From Bacteroidota bacterium (GTDB taxonomy: Bacteria > Bacteroidota > Bacteroidia > Flavobacteriales > Flavobacteriaceae), in contig JAJRRO010000032.1 in assembly GCA_024279425.1 (NCBI GenBank), positions 1 through 64,000 on the forward strand: a DNA stretch of 64,000 nt, in the 5' to 3' direction. A model generated the notes under the pieces. It ran no database searches. It was not told where the DNA came from and saw nothing but the letters and a program-made list of their open reading frames with translations. Made by a program: the position numbers and the translations under genes. Shown piece after piece: positions 8,261-17,757 of the stretch (positions are counted from its first letter, which is position 1; the number at the start of each line of letters is the position of its first letter).

Positions 8261-9637
8261 ATGAAGCGTAGAAAATTTATCAATAAAACCGTATTGGGAA
8301 CGGCAGGGGCTGTTGGCTTTCCTACGATTGTTCCTGCAAGCGTTTTTGGAAAAAATGCACCTAGTAACAAAATAAATATTGGTCAAATTGGCTGTGGACG
8401 TATAGCACGAGGCCATGATATTACCGATACCATACGTTTTGACAATGCTAGATATGTAGCCCTTTGCGATCTCGATTCAAAAAGGGTTGCCGATGCCAAA
8501 GTATTAGTGGATGGTTTTTATAAAGAAAAAACGGGTAAGGAAAAGTATATGGACACCAAGATTTATGGTGACTATCGTGAAATGTTGGCGAACAAAGATA
8601 TTGATGCCGTGGTCATAAGTACTCCTGACCATTGGCACTCGCAACCGGCAATCGAAGCTGCTTTGGCAGGGAAGGACATCTATCTACAAAAACCTACCTC
8701 ACTTACCATTAAAGAAGGCCAACAACTGAGAAAAGTGGTCCAAGACAATAATGTGATTCTACAAGTCGGCACTCAGCAACGTGCGATGCCCCAATTCAGG
8801 GTTGCCGCAGAATTGGTAAGAAATGGTAGAATTGGTAAAGTGCACACCGTCAAAGTAGGATTACCAGGTGATCCTGCAGGGCCAGTAGCTCCAGCAATGG
8901 CTATTCCAAGTAATTTAAATTTTGATATGTGGGTGGGTTCAACACCAGAAGTCCCTTATACTGAAATAGGAGTACACCCACAGAATGATTATAGTCGACC
9001 CGGTTGGTTGCGACAACGCAACTATGGCGCAGGTATGATTACTGGCTGGGGACAACATCATTATGATTCTGCAGCATGGGGAATGAACACAGAACTAACT
9101 GGTCCGATATCAGTAGAAGCCTTGGCAGAGTTTCCAAAATCAGGACTTTGGAATGTACATGGTGATTTTTTGGTAAAACATGAGTATGAAAACGGCATAA
9201 CGGTTTACACGAGCGGAGGATATACCAATGGTATTCGCTACGAAGGCGAAGACGGATGGATTTTCGTCTCTCGGGGCTCTTATACAGCATCTGCTTCAGA
9301 TCCTGTAGATAAAGAAAAGAGCGCCAAAGCCCTGAATGCTTCTGACCCAAATATTTTAACCTCCGTAATTGGCGAAAATGAAATCCATCTTGAGAAAATT
9401 GACGACCAACACGGCAACTGGTTGGAATGTATCAAAACTAGAAAGGCACCCATTTCACCTATTGAAAAAGGACATAAGGCTTGTGCCGTATGTTTAATCA
9501 GTGATATCGCCATGCAGTTTTCCCGTAAACTTGAATGGGATCCGGAAAATGAATGGTTTATTAATGATCCAGAGGCGAATGCTATGTTAGCACGTGCTCA
9601 ACGCAAGCCCTATGGGACAAATAATGTAAAACTTTAA
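8261..9637 (+). CDS. Gfo/Idh/MocA-family oxidoreductase, exported by a Tat-like signal
   Basis: The N terminus MKRRKFINKTVLGTAGAVGFP has the twin Arg and hydrophobic stretch of a Tat signal. The Rossmann motif (INIGQIGCGRIARGH) follows, then DAVVISTPDHWHS and the EKP-like motif as LQKPTSLTIKEGQQLR. Tat export lets a folded, NAD(P)-loaded enzyme act outside the cytoplasm, which suits a tightly bound cofactor. Related enzymes oxidise glycosides at C3 or hydrolyse glycosides by an oxidation-elimination cycle; the substrate is unknown. It sits between the pmoA-like gene and a second Gfo/Idh homologue. Confidence 0.9.
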   Translation: MKRRKFINKTVLGTAGAVGFPTIVPASVFGKNAPSNKINIGQIGCGRIARGHDITDTIRFDNARYVALCDLDSKRVADAKVLVDGFYKEKTGKEKYMDTKIYGDYREMLANKDIDAVVISTPDHWHSQPAIEAALAGKDIYLQKPTSLTIKEGQQLRKVVQDNNVILQVGTQQRAMPQFRVAAELVRNGRIGKVHTVKVGLPGDPAGPVAPAMAIPSNLNFDMWVGSTPEVPYTEIGVHPQNDYSRPGWLRQRNYGAGMITGWGQHHYDSAAWGMNTELTGPISVEALAEFPKSGLWNVHGDFLVKHEYENGITVYTSGGYTNGIRYEGEDGWIFVSRGSYTASASDPVDKEKSAKALNASDPNILTSVIGENEIHLEKIDDQHGNWLECIKTRKAPISPIEKGHKACAVCLISDIAMQFSRKLEWDPENEWFINDPEANAMLARAQRKPYGTNNVKL

Positions 9638-9646
9638 AAAAAAAGA

Positions 9647-11032
9647 ATGAACAAGATTACACTCGCCATTATGAGCCTTAGCCTGTGTTTGTGTCTAGGT
9701 TGTGCTGATAAACCAAATAAAAGTGAAATGGTACCAAAAAAGGTAAGATTGATGACTTTGGATCCGGGGCATTTTCATGCGGCCTTGATACAAAAGGCCA
9801 TGTATGCTGATGTAGATTCGACGGTTCATGTTTTTGCACCAGACGGACCCGAAGTACAAGATTTTTTGAACAAAATCGCATCTTATAACTCAAGGGCGGA
9901 CGAGCCGACAAAATGGGCATTGAACACCCATTTGGGCGATGATTATATGGAGAAAATGATTGCTGACAAGCCTGGGAATGTTATGGTAGTGGCAGGGAAA
10001 AACTCAAAAAAAATTGACTATATCCTCGCTGCTGTTAAATCGGGTTTAAATGTATATGCAGATAAACCATTGGTCATAAACGAGGAGGGTTTTCAAAAGT
10101 TGGAGGAAGCATTTAGAATCGCAAATCAAAACAAGGTGTTGATTTATGATATTATGACCGAACGTTTTGAGATTACCACATCCTTACAAAAGCAGCTTTC
10201 ATTACTACCCGATGTTTTCGGAACATTGGTAGATGGTACTGTTGATGAACCGGCCATAAGCAAGGAAAGTGTGCATCACTTTTTTAAATATGTATCAGGC
10301 CAACCTTTGGTAAGACCTCCTTGGTTTTTTGATGTTAATGAAGAGGGAGAGGGAATTGTGGATGTTACCACGCATTTGGTTGATTTGGTGCAATGGGAAG
10401 CTTTTCCTGACCAAATCATAAAAAGGGAAGATGTTGAAATGTTGAAGGCAAAACGATGGCCAACCATATTGACCCAAGATGATTTTAATAAGGTAACCAA
10501 ACTGGAAAGTTATCCCGATTATCTTAAAAAAGACGTGAAAGACGGTTTGTTAAACGTGTTTTGTAATGGCGAAATGATCTATAAAATCAAAGGAAAGCAT
10601 GCCAAGGTCTCTGTAATTTGGAATTTTCAAGCCCCAGAAGGTACGGGGGATACCCATTATAGTATTATGAGGGGAACAAAAAGTGATTTAGTAATAAGGC
10701 AGGGCGAAGATGAGAATTATAAAGCAACGCTATACATTGAATCTAAAGGAGGTGATGATTTTGAAAAACATCTGGATAGTGCTTTAAGTAATGCGCTAGC
10801 TAAAAAAATTCCCGGATTGACCGTCGAGAAAATATCAGACGGAATTTGGAAAGCCCATATTCCAGATGAATTAAAAATAGGGCATGAGGCGCATTTTGGG
10901 CAAGTAACCCAGAATTATTTAAATTATTTGGAACAGGGATCACTTCCATCTGGGGAAATACCAAATATGATCACAAAATATTATACTACTATTGAAGGGT
11001 ATAAAATGGCCAAAAATATTGGTGATAATTAG
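9647..11032 (+). CDS. Gfo/Idh-like lipoprotein with putative oxidoreductase C-terminal domain
   Basis: A lipoprotein signal (SLCLCLGC) precedes a Rossmann-like fold recognisable by VRLMTLDPGHFHAALIQKA in place of a GxGxxG motif, and by VYADKPLVINEEGF, equivalent to the family's EKP region. The C-terminal half (VDVTTHLVDLVQWEAFP, HYSIMRGTKSDLVIRQG) matches the 'putative oxidoreductase C-terminal' family. The altered nucleotide-binding loop suggests different cofactor use or loss of catalysis. It starts 9 bp after the preceding oxidoreductase gene, probably in one operon. Confidence 0.82.
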   Translation: MNKITLAIMSLSLCLCLGCADKPNKSEMVPKKVRLMTLDPGHFHAALIQKAMYADVDSTVHVFAPDGPEVQDFLNKIASYNSRADEPTKWALNTHLGDDYMEKMIADKPGNVMVVAGKNSKKIDYILAAVKSGLNVYADKPLVINEEGFQKLEEAFRIANQNKVLIYDIMTERFEITTSLQKQLSLLPDVFGTLVDGTVDEPAISKESVHHFFKYVSGQPLVRPPWFFDVNEEGEGIVDVTTHLVDLVQWEAFPDQIIKREDVEMLKAKRWPTILTQDDFNKVTKLESYPDYLKKDVKDGLLNVFCNGEMIYKIKGKHAKVSVIWNFQAPEGTGDTHYSIMRGTKSDLVIRQGEDENYKATLYIESKGGDDFEKHLDSALSNALAKKIPGLTVEKISDGIWKAHIPDELKIGHEAHFGQVTQNYLNYLEQGSLPSGEIPNMITKYYTTIEGYKMAKNIGDN

Positions 11033-11111
11033 GAACAAAGATTTATTAAGACATGTTCATGACCATAAATTGAGAGAAAAAGTTATTTTTTGAGTTAGCT
11101 TTTTTAGTTCA

Positions 11112-11138
11112 ATGTACCGACCCTTAGGGTCGGTACAT
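11112..11138. terminator. Strong hairpin after the oxidoreductase operon
   Basis: ATGTACCGACCC (11112-11123) and GGGTCGGTACAT (11127-11138) form a perfect 12-bp stem with a 3-nt loop. The following bases (CTTTAGACTTTA) are only moderately T-rich, so it could be a terminator with a weak tail or a processing or regulatory hairpin. It lies 80 bp after the stop of the second oxidoreductase gene and 107 bp before uxuA. Confidence 0.5.
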
Positions 11139-11245
11139 CTTTAGACTTTATATGGTTCGATGCCAATTGACCGATGCCTCTAGTTTTGTTACCAATTTCA
11201 TCTTTGATAATAGTGGCAATATAATTTTCATCTAGCTTATAAAAC

Positions 11246-12445
11246 ATGGAATATCTAAAAAAAACATTTCGATGGTTCGGTCCTTCTTTTGGGGTGACCC
11301 TTGAGGAGATTAAGCAGTTGGGAATGGAAGGTGTGGTCACAGCCTGCCATCAAATACCCACAGGGGAAGTATGGCCCGTAAAAAGCATATCCGAAATAAA
11401 AAATAAAATCGAATCCCATGGATTGGAATGGTCGGTTGTAGAAAGTGTCAATATTCACAATGCAATCAAATATGGACACAAGGACCGTGATGTTTATATT
11501 AGAAATTATATCGAGACATTAAAGAATTTGGCTGAAAATGGGATTTATACCATTTGCTATAATTTTATGCCTTTGATCGATTGGACCAGAACCAATTTAA
11601 ATTACGAGCTGCCAAACGGTGCCATTAGCCTGCTGTATGATCCTATTGCAATAGCAGCTTTTGATTTGTTTATTTTGCAAAGAAACAGAGCTGAAAGGGT
11701 ATATTCAGGAGAAATGCTCAAAGCGGCTACAGCTTATTTCGAAAGATTGGATAATGATGGGCGCGTAACTTTGGAGAAATCAATTTTGGCCGGCCTTCCT
11801 GGGTCTAAAGTGCCTATTTCTATGGGTTATTTCAAAAAAAGCCTTGTTGAGGTAAGTCAATATACCAAACTTGATTTGCAGAAAAATTTGACTTACTTCT
11901 TGGGAATCATAATCCCTGAAGCTGAAAAGTTGGGCATTAAAATGGCTCTACATCCAGATGATCCTCCATTTTCGGTTTTTGGACTTCCGCGCGTTGCTTC
12001 TACTTATGAAGATTTAGGTTTTATCCTAGATAGTTATCCTTCAGAAAGCAATGGACTAACATTTTGTTCGGGCTCATTGGGGGCCACGCCATCAAATGAC
12101 CTACCTAAGATTGTTCGCGATTTTGGAGATAGAATTCATTTCATTCACCTTCGAAATGTGCAACGGGATACTAATGGAAGTTTTTATGAGGCGACGCACT
12201 TAAAAGGCTCTGTTCCGATGGGAAAGGTGATGACCGAAATCGTTAAAGAGCAGAAGAGAAGACAAGAAAAGGGTAAAAGTAGTGTGGCCATACCATTAAG
12301 ACCTGACCATGGCCACGTACTATTGGATGATAAGCAAAGAAAAGATGAGTTTTACCCAGGATATTCCCTTATTGGAAGAGCCATGGGGATGGCCGAATTA
12401 TCTGGTTTGGAGGAAGGTGTACGTGAGGTTTTGGGGACAGAATAG
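11246..12445 (+). CDS. uxuA: Mannonate dehydratase
   Basis: A 399-residue protein of normal UxuA length. It carries the N-terminal MEYLKKTFRWFGPSFGVTL block, the family sequence ACHQIPTGEVWP, MALHPDDPPFSVFGLPR with metal-binding His and Asp, FCSGSLG, FIHLRNVQ and the C-terminal LRPDHGHVLLDD. UxuA converts D-mannonate to 2-keto-3-deoxygluconate in glucuronate breakdown. Here it follows the two oxidoreductase genes after a 213-bp gap with a hairpin, so it may have its own transcript. Its presence links the locus to uronate or aldonate catabolism. No uxuB, kdgK or eda homologue is in the window. Confidence 0.95.
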   Translation: MEYLKKTFRWFGPSFGVTLEEIKQLGMEGVVTACHQIPTGEVWPVKSISEIKNKIESHGLEWSVVESVNIHNAIKYGHKDRDVYIRNYIETLKNLAENGIYTICYNFMPLIDWTRTNLNYELPNGAISLLYDPIAIAAFDLFILQRNRAERVYSGEMLKAATAYFERLDNDGRVTLEKSILAGLPGSKVPISMGYFKKSLVEVSQYTKLDLQKNLTYFLGIIIPEAEKLGIKMALHPDDPPFSVFGLPRVASTYEDLGFILDSYPSESNGLTFCSGSLGATPSNDLPKIVRDFGDRIHFIHLRNVQRDTNGSFYEATHLKGSVPMGKVMTEIVKEQKRRQEKGKSSVAIPLRPDHGHVLLDDKQRKDEFYPGYSLIGRAMGMAELSGLEEGVREVLGTE

Positions 12446-12716
12446 ATAGAGTTCTTGAAACTTAACATCCTGTGCATAAAAAACACTCTTTTTGTAACTT
12501 CTAAAAACAGACTTGCACTTTTGAATGATACATATAAATGTCCAGAGGTCTCTCCAAACTCCCAGACCTTAGATAGATGTGTAATCAATTTGTAAATGAA
12601 GAACTTTTGTGCAGAACTCTATTGGTGCCAGCGACTTACTTTAGGCAATATTTCGTAATAGTGGGGTGGTTCTTCCAATGTTTTGTTGATTACCTTTAAC
12701 AAGTAAACAAAAAAGT

Positions 12717-15700
12717 ATGCGTTTAAAGGTTTTAGGAATAAGTATTTTTTGTGTTCTGTGTTTTGGTAGTTGTGGATGGCATGTACCGCAGGACATAGAG
12801 CAGACTTATCAAGAGCTTTCTGACCAAATTGATTTTAATTTTCATGTAAAACCCATTTTATCCGATAAATGCTTTGCATGTCATGGCCCGGATTTGGCAA
12901 ATCAAAAAGCAGGGCTTCGTTTGGATTTAGAAGAAGAGGCCTATAGTATTTTGGAAAGTGGCAATAAGGCTATAGTTCCCGGAAAGCCACATAAAAGTGC
13001 CATGGTGGATCGCATACTGTCTGAGGACAAGGAACAAATAATGCCTCCCCCCGAATTCATTTTGACCTTAAGCAGCAAGGAAAAGGCCATTCTGGCCAAA
13101 TGGATCCAACAAGGAGCAGAATACAAGCGACATTGGTCATTTATTAAACCTGAAAAGAGAAAAAGACCAGAAATAGCGAATTCTGCCTGGGCCAAGAATG
13201 AAATTGATTTTTTCATAGCTGATAAGCTCGAAAATCGAGATTTGTTACCATCTGATAGGGCGACCAAAGAAACTTTAATTCGAAGGTTAAGTTTTGACTT
13301 AACAGGGTTACCACCGTCATTAGGGCAAATTGAGGATTTTGTTGCGGATACTTCTGATAATGCGTATGAGAAATTGGTAGACCGACTATTGGCATCGTCG
13401 ACCTATGGAGAACGTATGGCCGCTGAATGGATGGATGTTGCGCGATTTGCCGATAGTGATGGTTATTTGGATGACAAACATCGAGATTTCAGTCCATATC
13501 GGGACTGGGTCATAAAAGCATTCAATGAAAACATGAGTTATGAGGAATTTACGACTTGGCAGCTGGCCGGAGACTTGATTCCAGAACCTACACAGGAAAG
13601 TATACTGGCCACCGCATTCAACAGATTGCATAAAAAAAATTCAGAAGCCGGAATTATTTTCGAAGAATATAGACAGGAATATGTGGCAGACCGCACTTTG
13701 ACCATTGGAAAGGCTTTTTTGGCTTTGAGTGTGGAATGTGCCAGGTGTCATGATCATAAGTATGATGCTATAAGCCAAAAGGAACATTATGAAATGGCGG
13801 CTTTTTTTAATAGCACCAATGAAATTGGAACGGCGGTCTACGGCCCGGGGCAGGCACCAGGGCCTTCACTTTTGCTGACCAATAGCGAACAGGAACAGGT
13901 ATTGAAATATATTGACGGGAATATTCAAAAGGCAAAAAAACGCTTGGTCGAAATAAAGTCATTGCCCTTTGAAGCAAACCAGTCAGAAATAAAGATTTCA
14001 CAAAATGTTTTAAAATTCATTGATGAAAATTATCGGAATAAATTAGATGCTCATTATTCTTTTGATAAATTGATTCCGCAAGGAAATAAAAAATGTATTG
14101 GATCTAATTCAGTTTCAAATGGGAAGCCTGTTAGAATAAAAGAACCTGATATTAAAAAAGGAGCCAAAAACAATGGAATCTTCCTTAACGATTACACAAC
14201 CATTAAATTACCTGAAAGAGTGGGTTGGTTTGATCAAACAGACCCGTTTACAATTTCTATAAGTGTTTTTCCGGATATTGACTATGAGGAAGCGGGATTG
14301 TTTTACCATTGTGAAGATATTAGACTTGGGCTTAATGGGTATTCCTTGTTCCTAGAAAACAACCACCCCAAATTTATCATGGCCCAATCATGGCCAACAA
14401 ATGCCATACAGGTCAAGACCAAAAAGGCCATTCCCATTAAGGAGTGGACAAACTTGACCATTTCCTACGATGGTCTGGGGAAAGCTGAAGGTGTACATAT
14501 CTATTTTAACGGAGAAGAGGTTGAAGTTGATCGGGAAATAGATAACCTTTATAAATCTATCACTTTTGAACCCGATATCCATACCTACGGATTTTCAGGT
14601 TTTCAATTGGGAATAAGAAATCATATGAAAACCTTCATTAAGGGGGGAATCGATGAACTTAAAATCCATTCAAAGGAGCTTTCGGCTCTAGAAGTACTTT
14701 ACGGTTATGACCAAAGCAGGGCGAAAAAGGTCGTTGAAAATGCGGGAGTTTCCAAAAACCAGGACTTGATATCAGGGTTTTACAAACAGACGAACCTTGA
14801 AAATCAGAAGGCTAAGGAGGAATTACGTCAACTGAAAAAAGAACGGATTAGCTTAATAGATACCATTCAAGAAATTATGGTCATGGGTGACTTGCCTGAA
14901 CCTCGACCCACATTCATTTTGGATAGGGGTATGTACGATGCACCGACTGAAGAGGTTTTTCCGAATATTCCCAGGACCATTTTGCCTTTTGATGAAAGTT
15001 TGCCAAGGAATCGATTGGGACTTGCCAAATGGTTGTTTGACCCTGAACATCCTTTAACCGCCCGGGTGTATGTAAATCGATTGTGGCAAATGCATTTTGG
15101 CAAAGGTTTGGTGGCGTCATCGGATGATTTCGGTAATCAAGGCGATTTACCCTCACATCCGGAATTACTGGATTGGCTAGCGGTGACCTTTCAAGAATCG
15201 GAATGGGACATAAAAAAAATGCACAAACGTATTGTAATGTCGGCAACCTACCAGCAAAGCTCTAAAGTAAACCAAGAGCTGCTGGATATTGATACAGATA
15301 ATATTTTGCTGGCCCGCGGCCCAAGTTTTAGAATGACTGCTGAAATGGTGCGTGACAATGCGTTGGCCATTAGCGGACTATTATCCTCAAAGATAGGTGG
15401 CCCAAGCGTTTACCCTTACCAACCAGAGGGGCTTTGGGATGAAATAACTAATAAAGGGTGGCGTTACAAATATTTACAGGAACCGGGAGAAGGATTGTTT
15501 CGAAGAAGCCTGTATACTATATGGAAAAGAACTTCGGCCCCACCATCAATGCTGATCTTTGATGTAGGGGAAAGAGGGGTTTGCACGGTAAAACGTGGAG
15601 AGACCAGTACACCATTACAGGCATTGGTACTTTTGAATGACCCACAATTTGTAGAGGCTTCAAGGGTTTTAGCGGAGAACATTATTTCTGATTACCGAGA

Positions 15701-15953
15701 TGTTGATATACAGTTGAAAAAAGCCTACTCTTTGGCTACGGGAAGAATTCCCAATCCTAAAGAAATAAAGGTTCTTCAAAAATTCCATGCAGATGAGACA
15801 CAACGGTTCACAGATAAGATAGAAGATGCAATTGCATATATTCAGACAGGTAGCATGGAGCCTAATGACACCTTAGAGGTTATAAAAGTAGCTGCTTTGG
15901 CAACTGTTATCAACGGAATAATGAATACCACTGACGGGTTCACAATACGATAA
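12717..15953 (+). CDS. PSD1-type planctomycete cytochrome C domain lipoprotein (DUF1549/DUF1553)
   Basis: A large lipoprotein (signal ending CFGSC) with the PSCyt1 domain and one heme c motif (CFACH) near residue 52, then DUF1549 (FIADKLENRDLLPSDRA to ECARCHDHKYDAIS, which adds a second CxxCH), a LamG-like insert at about 450-660, and DUF1553 (VYVNRLWQMHFGKGLV to TPLQALVLLNDPQFVEA). These families abound in Planctomycetes and Verrucomicrobia and appear in Bacteroidetes sugar loci; the reaction is unknown. The gene starts a group of three with the DUF1501 gene 10 bp downstream. Confidence 0.9.
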   Translation: MRLKVLGISIFCVLCFGSCGWHVPQDIEQTYQELSDQIDFNFHVKPILSDKCFACHGPDLANQKAGLRLDLEEEAYSILESGNKAIVPGKPHKSAMVDRILSEDKEQIMPPPEFILTLSSKEKAILAKWIQQGAEYKRHWSFIKPEKRKRPEIANSAWAKNEIDFFIADKLENRDLLPSDRATKETLIRRLSFDLTGLPPSLGQIEDFVADTSDNAYEKLVDRLLASSTYGERMAAEWMDVARFADSDGYLDDKHRDFSPYRDWVIKAFNENMSYEEFTTWQLAGDLIPEPTQESILATAFNRLHKKNSEAGIIFEEYRQEYVADRTLTIGKAFLALSVECARCHDHKYDAISQKEHYEMAAFFNSTNEIGTAVYGPGQAPGPSLLLTNSEQEQVLKYIDGNIQKAKKRLVEIKSLPFEANQSEIKISQNVLKFIDENYRNKLDAHYSFDKLIPQGNKKCIGSNSVSNGKPVRIKEPDIKKGAKNNGIFLNDYTTIKLPERVGWFDQTDPFTISISVFPDIDYEEAGLFYHCEDIRLGLNGYSLFLENNHPKFIMAQSWPTNAIQVKTKKAIPIKEWTNLTISYDGLGKAEGVHIYFNGEEVEVDREIDNLYKSITFEPDIHTYGFSGFQLGIRNHMKTFIKGGIDELKIHSKELSALEVLYGYDQSRAKKVVENAGVSKNQDLISGFYKQTNLENQKAKEELRQLKKERISLIDTIQEIMVMGDLPEPRPTFILDRGMYDAPTEEVFPNIPRTILPFDESLPRNRLGLAKWLFDPEHPLTARVYVNRLWQMHFGKGLVASSDDFGNQGDLPSHPELLDWLAVTFQESEWDIKKMHKRIVMSATYQQSSKVNQELLDIDTDNILLARGPSFRMTAEMVRDNALAISGLLSSKIGGPSVYPYQPEGLWDEITNKGWRYKYLQEPGEGLFRRSLYTIWKRTSAPPSMLIFDVGERGVCTVKRGETSTPLQALVLLNDPQFVEASRVLAENIISDYRDVDIQLKKAYSLATGRIPNPKEIKVLQKFHADETQRFTDKIEDAIAYIQTGSMEPNDTLEVIKVAALATVINGIMNTTDGFTIR

Positions 15954-15963
15954 TAACTGAATT

Positions 15964-17436
15964 ATGGACGATTTGACAAGAAATCTGAAGTTCACTGATA
16001 CCCGAAGGGGATTCCTAAAAAAGGCCTCCCTAGGATTTGGGTCTATTGCACTTTCGAGCATGTTGGGCCCAACTTCTGGCTACGCCAATGACTTACTGAT
16101 GGAGAACTCTTCCAATAGTTTGGCAGGAGGTGTATTGAAAGGCACCCACTTTCCCGCCAAGGCAAAAAGAGTCATTTATCTATTTCAAAGCGGGGGGCCT
16201 TCCCAATTGGAAACGTTTGATTATAAACCCACCTTGGCAAAATGGCACGGCAAGGAGATTCCACCTTCAGTACAGGGTACACAACGCAATTCAGGAATGG
16301 TTTCCAGTCAGTCGACCTTTCCTTTGGTACAATCCATATATGATTTTAAGCAATATGGGCAATCGGGCGCATGGGTGAGCGAAATATTTCCCCATACGGC
16401 CAAGGTAGTGGATGACCTTTGTATTATCAAGTCTATGCGGACAGATGCTATAAACCACGAGCCAGCGGTAATGTTTGTTCAGACGGGGTCGCAACTAAGC
16501 GGTAGGCCATCCATAGGTTCTTGGCTGAGCTATGGTTTGGGAAGTGATAATAAGGATTTGCCCAATTTTGTGGTCATGCTTTCGAAGGGAGGTGGGGCTC
16601 AGCCCCTAAGTTCTGCGGCATGGGCCAACGGATTTTTACCATCACACCACCAAGGCGTACAATTTAGATCAGGTAAAGATCCAGTTTTGTATTTGAATAA
16701 TCCGCATGGTGTTCATGATCATGACCGCAGGAGGGCGCTAGACTATATTAGAGAATTGAACAATCAACAATATGATATTTGGAAAGACCCTGAAATATTA
16801 TCCAAAATAAACCAGTACGAGATGGCCTATAAAATGCAAAGTTCCGTACCCGATGCCGTTGATGTTTCAGAAGAACCCGACCATATCTATAAACTGTATG
16901 GGGAAGATGCTAGAATACCTGGCACATATGCCTATAATTGCATTCAAGCAAGGCGATTGGTCGAAAAGGATGTAAAGTTCATACAGTTGTATCACATGGG
17001 ATGGGATCAACATGGTGGCCTTCCAGAAGGTATCAAAAGACAGGCTATGGGTACCGATCAAGCTACGGCAGCACTTATTCAGGATTTAAAACAACGCGGC
17101 TTGCTCGAGGATACTTTAGTAGTATGGGGTGGGGAATTTGGCCGTACTAGTTTTTCACAGGGTAGATTAACTGCTACCAATTACGGTAGAGATCATCATC
17201 CCGGTTGTTTTACGATGTGGATGGCTGGAGCCGGAGTAAAGGCAGGTCTCGTCTATGGTGAAACGGACGAATTTAGTTATAACGTTATCCAAAATGAAGT
17301 TCATGTACATGATTTTCAGGCTACCTTACTCCACTTGCTGGGCATTGATCATGAAAGACTTACTTTTAAACATCAAGGAAGAAGATATAGATTAACAGAC
17401 GTGCACGGCCATGTGGTAAAAGATATACTTGCATAA
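15964..17436 (+). CDS. DUF1501 protein, partner of the PSD1 protein
   Basis: A 490-residue protein whose N terminus (RRGFLKKASLGFGSIALSSMLG) resembles a Tat signal. The alkaline-phosphatase/sulfatase-like fold of DUF1501 is marked by YLFQSGGPSQLETFDYKP, NHEPAVMFVQTG, YHMGWDQHG, VVWGGEFGRTSFSQG and DHHPGCFTMWMAG, with Asp and His residues suited to metal binding. DUF1501 genes almost always follow a DUF1549/DUF1553 gene, as here with a 10-bp gap. The export of both suggests an extracytoplasmic complex, but its chemistry is unproven. Confidence 0.9.
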   Translation: MDDLTRNLKFTDTRRGFLKKASLGFGSIALSSMLGPTSGYANDLLMENSSNSLAGGVLKGTHFPAKAKRVIYLFQSGGPSQLETFDYKPTLAKWHGKEIPPSVQGTQRNSGMVSSQSTFPLVQSIYDFKQYGQSGAWVSEIFPHTAKVVDDLCIIKSMRTDAINHEPAVMFVQTGSQLSGRPSIGSWLSYGLGSDNKDLPNFVVMLSKGGGAQPLSSAAWANGFLPSHHQGVQFRSGKDPVLYLNNPHGVHDHDRRRALDYIRELNNQQYDIWKDPEILSKINQYEMAYKMQSSVPDAVDVSEEPDHIYKLYGEDARIPGTYAYNCIQARRLVEKDVKFIQLYHMGWDQHGGLPEGIKRQAMGTDQATAALIQDLKQRGLLEDTLVVWGGEFGRTSFSQGRLTATNYGRDHHPGCFTMWMAGAGVKAGLVYGETDEFSYNVIQNEVHVHDFQATLLHLLGIDHERLTFKHQGRRYRLTDVHGHVVKDILA

Positions 17437-17567
17437 ATGGTAAGCTTAAATGAATGCTTCAGGACCAACCCGTATTCAGGCATTATCATGATGTCTGTAT
17501 TGATAGGGGCAGTACCCTTTATGTTTGTCAATGGAATGCCGGGGGGTATATCCTTATAAATTGCATA

Positions 17568-17728
17568 GAGCCTGTTTAAATTTCGTTTTTGAAATTTGTT
17601 ATACGCTATTTTTTCGTCAATTGAGGCTTCAAAAACACAGTTTGGCAGTGTCAAATGAGTATTTTGATAACGAAAAGTGGCGGGAAAAGAGCCAAAACAA
17701 AACCGAAGGATGAAATTTAAACAGGCTC
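17568..17728. mobile_element. MITE-like element with 17-bp perfect terminal inverted repeats
   Basis: GAGCCTGTTTAAATTTC (17568-17584) is repeated in perfect inverse as GAAATTTAAACAGGCTC (17712-17728), giving a 161-bp element. ATA directly flanks both ends (17565-17567 and 17729-17731) and fits a 3-bp target duplication. No transposase is encoded. It fills most of the 321-bp gap between the DUF1501 and DUF2231 genes; the rest (17437-17567 and 17732-17757) shows nothing I can support. The ends resemble those of IS5-type elements, but the family is not certain. Confidence 0.75.
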
Positions 17729-17757
17729 ATAAAGTATAGTTTAAAACAATTTAAATT

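Noticed and set aside
17437-17559. Forty-codon frame starting directly at the DUF1501 stop, with a hydrophobic middle
   Set aside because: It resembles no family, is not separated from the preceding gene, and the opposite strand is open too; coding cannot be told from chance.
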